Source of the DNA: Platanthera guangdongensis
Taxonomy: Eukaryota > Streptophyta > Magnoliopsida > Asparagales > Orchidaceae
Assembly: GCA_039583875.1 (NCBI GenBank)
Contig: CM077150.1
Location: 340,501-404,500 of the forward strand
Direction: 5' to 3'
DNA length: 64,000 nt
Part shown: positions 57,333 to 64,000 of the stretch, piece after piece
Layout: each line of letters starts with the position of its first letter
Position numbering within the stretch: the stretch's first letter is position 1
Position numbers and translations under genes: made by a program
Notes under the pieces: generated by a model
What the model was told of the DNA's origin: nothing
The model's database searches: none
What the model saw: the letters and a program-made list of their open reading frames with translations, nothing else

Positions 57333-57444
57333 AGTTGAAAGGAAAACTTAAATAATCATAAAACCAATGGTCACTCCTTTATATATACGAGTGACCAAAT
57401 ACACAACACAGATGAAATCACAATTAAACCGGAAACTTCTAACA
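57333..57444 (-). repeat. 5' LTR of element N
   Basis: About 112 bp, roughly 10% different from the LTR at 46002-46117. The inner edge is blurred by a change from -CA to -CT. Confidence 0.85.
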
Positions 57445-57452
57445 ATAACTTA

Positions 57453-57673
57453 GGCTTCATTTGGCGCGGCGGTGACGTTTACTCCCGGCGGGTGGAAAGG
57501 GAGGTCTCGGACTGGAGGGAGGGAGGCGGGGCTGGAAACGGAGGGGAAGCAGGGCAATTTCTCCTTGCTGCGGGAGCAAACGCCGCAAACGCCGGACCGA
57601 CCGTTTGTTTTTCCGCCCTGCGGGCGGCGTTTGCTCCCACCACCGGAGTGAATACGCCGAACCAAATGAACCC
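57453..57673. mobile_element. Tourist-like MITE (221 bp)
   Basis: Ends GGCTTCATTTGG and CCAAATGAACCC form an imperfect terminal inverted repeat extending into GCGGCG/CGCCG. A TTA direct repeat flanks it (57450-57452, 57674-57676), as for PIF/Harbinger-derived MITEs. The interior contains an inverted pair around GGAGCAAACGCCGC and GCGGCGTTTGCTCC (57571 and 57625). Confidence 0.75.
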
Positions 57674-57676
57674 TTA

Positions 57677-59618
57677 ATTGAAAAATTCATTAGCAGCACA
57701 TAATAAGACTCACAAAACTAGCTGACCACATCCTCCATACTGGTAACATGCTGAGTTGGTCTCTACAAGAATTCGAGCTTTAAGAACAGTTGGATGTCAT
57801 TAGAACAAAATCTGATGTTGTGTCACCTGTAAATGCAAAATTGCAACCTCAGGCGACGTCGTAGTGTGAGTGACCTGATGGAAGAGTTGCAGCATTTAAA
57901 GCTAAAAAATGCTAAGATGGCTTTAAAATTGGTTTTTAATAAAATAGGTAAATAATTATCAAGACAGTCCTCTACACCAACATATTCTTACTTTAGTTTC
58001 TGCTAAACAGAATATATAATATAACCCTGCCAACAAAAAAGCTGACATCAATAACTGTACAGATTATGCTTCTCATTTCTATTAGTAACAGTTGGATGTC
58101 ATTAGAACTCACATGTTTCCCCTTATCTCTGATAAACCAACTATAAAAATGCATCTCATGAAACATGTTAGATCCTGAATGTTCAAATATACTCATGTTA
58201 GTAATATGTAATCTCATAAATTTTCGAGGACTTTGAAAAGATTTTAGCAAAAGAAAGAAAGTAGTACCTTTAGAATCAATTTTTTTGCAAAGTAACCACC
58301 TCATTTTCATTAAATTTGTCTCATTGCTCCACATTTTCCTCCTGATATCTTCTCCAAATTGATATCATTGGAGGTAATGTAAAATCTTCACGCATTCACA
58401 GTTGAACAAAATGATTCCCATTTATAAATCTAATATACACTATCTTGCGAGAAGAGAGGCTGTGAATGCAACGGTAATAGTGTGAAGGACTGATTTTTAG
58501 ACAAGTAAACAAAAGTTATATTGTAACAAGAAGCAACCACCAATCCAATATCAGACATTAACATCCACTTATCAAATGGAGCCGGAGTAGCAACACAATC
58601 TAGTGAGCTAAGTATTTATGTTCTTTTTTTCCTTTCCAAATATGTTAACATGCAAGCTCTCTTTGTTTTGCAGTTCTAATGATAGCTCAATACGTACCTT
58701 TAGCCGGTCATTATCCATTCCCATTGCATTACTAACAATTCTATACCCGCAATGGTCATCTTGCATTACACATATGTAACATATTTTGAAACACATGGAG
58801 GCATTTCCTTTCGCACACTGCGTATCAATCTGCTCTCTTTCAATACCAACTTTCGTGTGGATCGTATTGTAGTTGTTGTGGTTGACACTTGCTAATCCAT
58901 CAAAACATGCTCAAATAGGGAATGATCACGCTTTGTGAATTTTGCATCATCCCTAAACTTCTTGTAAAAGCAGAGTAAAATGTTTGATTGGTTGAATTTA
59001 CACCACCAATGCACAACAACGACATTCGGCATTAGACATTTCTCTGATTTGTTCTCCATTAACCTATAAAGAGAAGAACCGGCAGCTTAGGACCATCTGG
59101 AAGAGTGACAATCATACATGGTAATTTAATTAATACCTCAAATTTGAAAATTTATATAAAAATAATGATTAAAAAACGATTTCCACCAAAGAACATTAGT
59201 GTTTACACACATACATGACAAGATCCAGTGTTTCATTAACTGGAAGAGATTCAAATTCAACTCAGAGTTGGTGCCATATATTCAACAAAAATAAAGTTTG
59301 TTTTTTTTCCAAAAAAACGAATACAGATGCATGTGGAGTTGTGTATTGAAATTGCAATTATAGCAAACAAAAAACAGAGAGATTATGAAAATTGCAACAA
59401 TGAAAGAAAGAGTAAGCAAAGCTAACAGGAAGAAATAGAATGAGGATGATAAGATCTAAATTAACCTGAAAGTAGAGGCAAAGGAGAAATTGAATGGAAG
59501 CCATTAAATGAAAAACTAGCCAAAAGGAAAACTGACTCAATGTGGGCAATAAATGCCCAATTCCAGAGAAAGCTGAGGAAATGAACAAAAGGACCACGAG
59601 AAATACAGGGCACAAGAG
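57677..59618. other. Intron DNA, nothing recognised
   Basis: AT-rich sequence. Open stretches on the - strand (58334-57993 and 58796-58608) have no recognised domain and low-complexity composition, so they were not called genes. A 20-bp sequence AACAGTTGGATGTCATTAGA occurs twice (57786 and 58087). Confidence 0.45.
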
Positions 59619-59840
59619 CTACTTTCTAGCTTCCTCGCCCTTGGGGACCTCCGGGATGCCACCGGCGATAGCTTCCACGGTGTAGGTACTCTCTGGCTTA
59701 TAGTCCGGCGGGACTTGAGGGAGAGCTGCTTGTAACGCCGATGTCAATGATGACGCCAGAAGATGGGTTTGGGACAAGGATTCTTCGAACGAGAAGCCAT
59801 AAAATGCAGGGGGCGATGAAATGTGGGAGGCAGCAAACAA
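59619..59840 (-). pseudogene. Unrecognised short coding-like segment
   Basis: The - strand frame ends TAG at 59619 and encodes a non-repetitive, protein-like tail (TSALQAALPQVPPDYKPEST, then AIAGGIPEVPKGEEARK). No ATG lies in that frame; an ATG at about 59801 lies in another frame and would need a one-base shift to join it. Upstream a CT-rich region and CTAAACAG could be a 3' splice site. It may be an exon of a nested gene on the - strand, or a retrocopy fragment. No family recognised. Confidence 0.3.
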
Positions 59841-60294
59841 AAAAAATCACATTTTCTGTTTAGAAAGGTAAGCTAACCGTCCGGCGGGAATTGATAAAAG
59901 GATAGAAGGGATTAGAAGAACGAGAGGAAGATGAAGATGAGAACCTATATACGACAGGTCACCGACGTTTACTCCGTGCTTTTTTCACAATGGAGGAAGG
60001 CACAATCTTCTTCTTCCTTGCGACGCCGAGAGCTGCCGAGCGGAAATGAGCTATTAGGGTAGTTGAAAGGTGTCACACTAAAAGCGTGGAGCAGCGAAAG
60101 GTGCAATTAGGATGCACCTAAAGTTTCTAAGGAAATAAGACAAATAAATTTGGTTTTTTCCCCGGTTTGCACTTAGTCAAATGTGCTATGCACATAACAT
60201 CGCTCTTAATTATTCGTCCATGTAAATGGCCTTATTTGTACAAGGGGACCTATAAAGTACAACAATATTTAACAAAATAATAAGATAAAAACAA
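59841..60294. other. Sequence upstream of the coding-like segment
   Basis: Contains GA-rich and CT-rich stretches (59930-60030). No coding sequence recognised. It may be leader or promoter of the - strand segment if that is real. Confidence 0.3.
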
Positions 60295-60298
60295 TAAA

Positions 60299-60425
60299 AA
60301 GGGGAGCCTGGTGCACAAAGCATCCTCGCGCAACGAGGGTTCAGGGAAGTGTCCCGCCACATGGGTGAAATGTAGGCAAACCTTAGTTTGCATTTTTGCA
60401 AGAGACTGCTTCTAGGACAACAATA
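60299..60425 (-). mobile_element. Au-like SINE fragment
   Basis: On the - strand: CAGTCTCTTGCAAAAATGCA, GGTTTGCCTACATTTCACCC, GAACCCTCGTTGCGCGAGGA and TTTGTGCACCAGGCTCCCC, ending in a T-rich tail. This matches the 3' body of the plant Au SINE as remembered. The tRNA-like head is absent or decayed. Confidence 0.65.
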
Positions 60426-61144
60426 CTTTCTGCAAAAATAACAGCAAAACATAAAAAATACAAAAATACTTTCTACAATATTTAAATCGAGGGAGTAATC
60501 TACACATCTCAACATCATTGATCATTTGCATGTAACATTTTTAATGAAATTTTTAATTATTTTTCTTCACACCTCAAATGCCTTTTAGGTAACGCAAGCA
60601 CACATATACTACTGATTTCCTTTGTTTGGCATGCGTGTGGAAATTACACTGCTCAAACACATAATTTGTGTCAAAAATACTGGCACACATGTCAAACACT
60701 TGGTTAACTGCACATCTGCTATGGTCACTCACATATTTAAAAACCTAAACTTTTATTAAAATTGTTTCTAATAAATGCTTTTGTCATCTCGCATATGACA
60801 TTCCTCTTGATGAGCGATTAGTTTGTGAACCTTATCCATACAAGTTATTAGTATATTTGTTATTTATTTTTGTAAATAAACTTTTATCATAAGTAAATTA
60901 TAATATTGTAATCACACCAATTTTAAAATATGTATGACATGAATGATTTCTTTTTTATATATGAGCATTTTAATTTTTAGCAATATTATAATTATATTGA
61001 TTTTAAACTGTGTCCATGTGGTGCTCTAATATTTTAAAATTGATCATGTCCATTGTTGTATCCATGTCCATGCTACCTAAGATGCTTGTTGTATGTAGTT
61101 CTTGAGCAATGTTTATTAATACTTCTCTCGCTCTATTCAACCAG
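60426..61144. other. End of the 33-kb intron
   Basis: AT-rich sequence without features, ending in a pyrimidine-rich stretch (CTTCTCTCGCTCTATTCAAC) and the CAG acceptor at 61142-61144. Confidence 0.55.
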
Positions 61145-61228
61145 ATATATCAATGAAGATCTATCAATTGTACCTATGGTTAAAATGCTTCGAGAATCTG
61201 GACGTTCTGTATTTTTGGTGACCAACAG
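61145..61228 (+). CDS. 5'-nucleotidase-like gene, internal exon c
   Basis: The exon (84 nt) encodes YINEDLSIVPMVKMLRESGR then SVFLVTN, containing the HAD motif II (hydrophobic run ending T-N). In this superfamily the Thr/Ser binds the phosphoryl group. Acceptor CCAG at 61141-61144; donor GTACAT at 61229, leaving two bases AG of the next codon. The phase continues exon b exactly. The following conserved exon was not found before the right edge; the next intron is also full of transposons. Confidence 0.88.
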
Positions 61229-61489
61229 GTACATTCTCTCGTCCTACAATTGAGTTCATGCAATTAAGTCTTTCTAAACCTGAAGTAAACAAAATTTATG
61301 CGGCTTAAATTATCTTATATCTGATCATTCTGCCATCAGAAAAGTGTTGTGGAATCTAGTTTGTAGATACTTTATGTTGAACTTTAAAGCTAATGCATTT
61401 TTGCGTTCAATGAATCAAATTCTTATTCTATGTATGCTCGCATGGATAGACAGATCCTCTTATGAATATGGAAGAGGGCGAGGTATGTG

Positions 61490-61959
61490 AAGACAAAGAC
61501 ACAGAGCATGTGTCGACATTCCCCCCTTAAACAGCACAGACTCCGCGGGGTGGATTGCCCTCACGAAACAATTCATTAACATTCACCTGACTCCGGAGTC
61601 GCAAAATGTTGCTACGACTCTCATCAGCATGGAGAGATCGGCCCTCCATTGGTCTGTTGGCTGCGACTGAGCAACCCTTTGCTCTCTTGGTTGGAACTCC
61701 AATAGGACTTCATCCTCCGCCACGATGTTCGCTATTCTGGGACAACGGTAGAACACTTATGCAGTGTCCGTCAATCGGTCCACCTTAACGACTACATCGA
61801 TGAGTTCATTGTCTTGGTAACGCACGTTCCTGGCCTAACACGAGATCATTACTTGGGCTTCTTCATGCATGGGATCCTTACCTACATCCGGCTGTGCCTT
61901 CGCACCTACCACCCCCGAACGATTACAAATGCTATAGATCTCATTTGCTTGGTGGAAAC
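61490..61959 (+). pseudogene. Ty3/gypsy gag fragment
   Basis: Reads AGWIALTKQFINIHLTPESQ and LISMERSALHW, then after a stop and frameshift VTHVPGLTRDHYLGFFMHGI and CLRTYHPRTITNAIDL. This matches the plant gypsy gag (Retrotrans_gag) layout as known. Cut at 61960 by an LTR start. Confidence 0.75.
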
Positions 61960-62067
61960 TGTAACACCCCTTCCCAGTTTTACAATAATCAGCCATCCGG
62001 CCGGGTCAACGATATAAAAAGAATTAGGAAACAGTATCAAAACTAGTACACAGCAGGTATAAAGTAG
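61960..62067 (+). repeat. Start of another gypsy-type LTR, cut by a Sirevirus
   Basis: Begins TGTAACACCCCTTCCCAG directly within the gag fragment, a common gypsy LTR start, and is cut after 108 bp by the Sirevirus LTR at 62068. Its far end lies outside the window. Confidence 0.5.
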
Positions 62068-63692
62068 TGTTGGGTATTGTATCCACAATGTACCTGATTT
62101 GACGAAGCTCCTGGACAAGCTAAGGTGAATAGACTATGTATTTGATAAACCTTTTCTAGTTGTGCTTGTAGTTTTTCCACGCTAAGTGCACACCAATGTC
62201 AGGGTGCAGTAGGTCAATATACACGGGTCTGCACGACGTAATCCCTCGTTGAGCAGATCAGTGTGTTGGCCTACGTGTACTCTCTCTATTGGAGTGCACT
62301 TATTTTCAAGCACAGGGCCGCTCATATGCAAGAGAAGACAAGGAGCATGGAGGGTCAAGGAGCAGCTCCTAGGTGGAAGACGAGAAATCGTCCAAGGCAA
62401 ATTCGACGAGAATCACCAAGTGATTCTCGCCGAATCGGCGAGAATCACTTGGTGATTCTCGCCGAATCGACGAGAATCATCAGTGATTCTCGCCGACTTC
62501 TTCTGGCCATCTCAAAATGGTGCCAAGTAAGATTCGGCGAGAATCACTTGTAATTCCCGCCGAACCAGTGGTCAAGCAGCCCATGAACACAAAGTCCAAT
62601 TCGTTGAGAATCGACAAGAGATTCGACGAGAATCACAAACGACTCTCGACGAATCGTCGAGAATCACTTGGTGATTCTCGCCGATTCGTCGAGAATCGTC
62701 TGCGATTCTCGCCGATTTTGACTTGGCGTTTTCTCAGCTTATTCCCTGAACCGGATTCTGCCGCTGTTTAAAATCTGGACCGAGATTTGGGGACTATCTC
62801 TGTGGGTCCCACAAACGGTCTTATTGGGGGTAGCTACAGTATAAATACCTGGGTATCTTGAACAGTAAAAAGATACAGAAAAATACGCGAGCTCACGGAA
62901 ACCCTAAAATCGCGAAATCCTTCCGCCGCCTCCGTCGCCGCTCGCGCAAGTCCGTCGCCACCGATAGATCTTCTTCCCTATCTCCGGCGACAGTAGCTTA
63001 GCAAGGCTCGAGTCTCACGCGTCTATCCAGAGATCCCTTGTCTCTCGATTTGTTGATCGGAAACACTTCCCATCCGAATCGATCGAGACGACCGATCCTC
63101 GTGTGACCGTTGGTAGACCGAGCTTGCTTCGCAACGAAGTTTGGATCTCCAAGTTCAGCAGCTGCTCTTCTTCGTAGCCGCCGATCCCGAAGCTAGCCGC
63201 CGCTCGTGTGCCGCCGCCGGTTCCGGGGAGATCTTCTCCAAGCAAGACCAAGGTCGTAGACTCTTCATCGACTTCAAGAACACGTCGTCGACCAAAGAGG
63301 AACACCGGTGTCTCCAAGAGAAGTTTGTATCACGTGTACATTCTACTTTTATTTTATTGTAAAGGAACTTTTGTTCCGCGGTGTAAGGGTTGGGTGCAAC
63401 CCGATTTGTGGGAGTGTTGACTCTCACGTGTGGAAGGGCTCCTTCCGTTAGTGAAGGGATTGGATTTCAATCCCGTTGGAGAAGTGACCGAGTCGTCCCT
63501 TGTTGGGGAGATAGGTCGAAGGGGGAAAGTGGATGTACCCAAGTCGGGGAACCACTATAAATTTGCTGTGTATTCTGTGTTCTGTGTTTGTTGCTTTTAT
63601 TGTGCAGGTACATCTGTGAATTCCGCAAAAGAACCACACGTCACCTATTCCCCCCCCATAGGTGCACATAGCCGACACTAGGTGGACTTTCA
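62068..63692 (+). repeat. 5' LTR of second Sirevirus
   Basis: TG...CA boundaries; TATA box in ACAGTATAAATACCTGG at about 62837-62853. The end region has CACCTATTCCCCCCCCATAG at about 63641-63660, the polyC block shared with the other Sirevirus LTR. It contains the palindromic array 62399-62720. Confidence 0.8.
62399..62720. repeat. Palindromic array in second Sirevirus LTR
   Basis: Repeated CGAGAATCAC and GTGATTCTCG arms alternate with CGAATCG/CGATTCG centres, giving many overlapping hairpins (clusters 62399-62496, 62526-62561, 62591-62720). The architecture is the same as the array at 6964-7935 but the arm sequence is different. Confidence 0.85.
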
Positions 63693-63694
63693 AG

Positions 63695-63706
63695 TGGTAT
63701 CAGAGG
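63695..63706 (+). promoter_or_regulatory. Primer-binding site of second Sirevirus
   Basis: TGGTATCAGAGG, complementary to the 3' end of initiator tRNA-Met as usual for copia, two bases after the LTR end. Confidence 0.85.
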
Positions 63707-63782
63707 GAGGTTCCTCAACAAAAAGGCTAACACCTTGAGGTGAATCCTGCCACTAGTGTCAACAAGGAGACATACATCTACC

Positions 63783-64000
63783 ATGGACGGACTCAAGTAC
63801 TCCGGCAAAATCCCAGTATGCAACAGACTCAACTTTCCTATCTGGAAGGAAAGAATCAGGTTCTACATGGAAGCAGTGGACCCTCGACTGTTCATGATCG
63901 TGCTGGAGGGACCTTATGTCCCCACTAAGGCCTCCACCATTGATCCCACCAAGAAAGTGCCGAAAACACTCTCTGAAATGGACAAGGATGAGATGGTTCT
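63783..64000 (+). CDS. Sirevirus gag, N-terminal part
   Basis: ATG at 63783 opens a frame that continues to the window edge (72 codons) with no stop. It reads MDGLKYSGKIPVCNRLNFPI then WKERIRFYMEAVDPRLFMIV, typical of the UBN2/gag start of copia elements (the N-F-x-x-W motif). The product would be the capsid protein. Preceded by an 88-bp leader after the PBS. The rest is outside the window. Confidence 0.8.
   Translation, partial: MDGLKYSGKIPVCNRLNFPIWKERIRFYMEAVDPRLFMIVLEGPYVPTKASTIDPTKKVPKTLSEMDKDEMV

Larger units (their letters stand above)
46002..57444 (-). mobile_element. Copia retrotransposon N with nested element O and a solo LTR
   Basis: LTRs at 46002-46117 and about 57333-57444 share TGAAAGGAAAACTTAA-TAATCATAAAACC and end in -AACA, with about 10% divergence. 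Perfect target duplication ATAAC (45997-46001, 57445-57449). PBS TTGGTATCAGAGCGC on the - strand at 57335-57321. Removing O (5.3 kb) and the solo LTR (3.0 kb) leaves about 3.2 kb, short because the RT is deleted. Same family as J and L. Confidence 0.93.
28085..61144 (+). other. 33-kb intron of the 5'-nucleotidase-like gene
   Basis: Donor GTAAGC at 28085 and acceptor AACCAG at 61139-61144 bound the intron. About 26.9 kb is three outer copia insertions (K, M, N) with their nested guests. The remainder is AT-rich intron DNA with small MITE, SINE and LINE remnants. That the exons flank it in frame is seen directly; that it is actually spliced is inferred. Confidence 0.8.
62068..64000 (+). mobile_element. 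Second Sirevirus, 5' part, runs off the right edge
   Basis: A 1,625-bp 5' LTR (62068-63692), PBS and gag start are in order. The LTR start aligns with that of the - strand Sirevirus (TGTTGGGT ... CACAATGT ... GATTTGA). The rest is beyond 64000, so integrity and age cannot be judged. Confidence 0.85.

Noticed and set aside
57993..58796. Two - strand open stretches in the intron as possible host genes
   Set aside because: Low-complexity, hydrophobic and Ser/Phe-rich, with no domain, no conserved motif and no splice support visible.

Overview
This is nuclear DNA of a flowering plant. It has spliced exons with GT..AG introns, AT-rich intergenic and intronic sequence, and dense nested LTR retrotransposons of plant type (Ty1/copia including Sireviruses, Ty3/gypsy fragments), with LINE, SINE and MITE remnants. 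The species cannot be told from the sequence. The only recognisable host gene is a fragment on the + strand: three consecutive exons (27186-27406, 27992-28084, 61145-61228) of a HAD-superfamily subfamily IG 5'-nucleotidase-like protein. Frame and splice sites agree across all three. The intron between the last two is 33,060 bp, and about 27 kb of it is accounted for by dated copia insertions. Earlier and later exons are outside the window or not recognisable.

Left part (1-5630): two LINE fragments on the - strand, one split by a 395-bp hAT-like MITE made of AGCTCG repeats; a decayed gypsy-type element on the - strand with a primer-binding site at 4685-4702; and a compound fold-back repeat (5242-5630). 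5631-23440 is an old Sirevirus on the - strand with a 2.5-kb 3' LTR that contains a palindromic tandem array. It is split by two younger + strand copia elements (9703-14476, 17298-22449) and has lost its 5' end. It abuts, across about 420 bp of unidentified sequence, a - strand copia element lacking its 3' half (23860-26722).

Inside the 33-kb intron: copia element K (-, 28384-38556) carrying element L (+, 31247-36246); element M (+, 38590-43918); a stretch of small repeats (52-bp duplication, MITE/Helitron-like segment, tRNA-like SINE head, 97-bp LINE stub with a perfect 17-bp duplication); then element N (-, 46002-57444) carrying element O (+, 46857-52149, LTRs identical) and a 2,964-bp gypsy-type solo LTR (53710-56673); then a Tourist-like MITE and intron DNA. 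Beyond the last exon the next intron holds gypsy debris and the 5' end of a second Sirevirus (+), whose LTR (62068-63692) and gag start are present and which runs off the right edge.

Most insertions are bounded by matching 5-bp target duplications. LTR divergence agrees with nesting order (O 0%, L about 3%, G and H 3-3.5%, K and M about 5%, N about 10%). All retrotransposon reading frames seen in full are broken. The most nearly intact is O, with two small frameshifts. Many stop codons in the others are single C-to-T or G-to-A changes at Trp or Gln codons, as expected of methylated, silenced copies. Families: H, M and O are one family; J, L and N a second; K and G are each distinct; the two Sireviruses share LTR ends but not their palindromic arrays.
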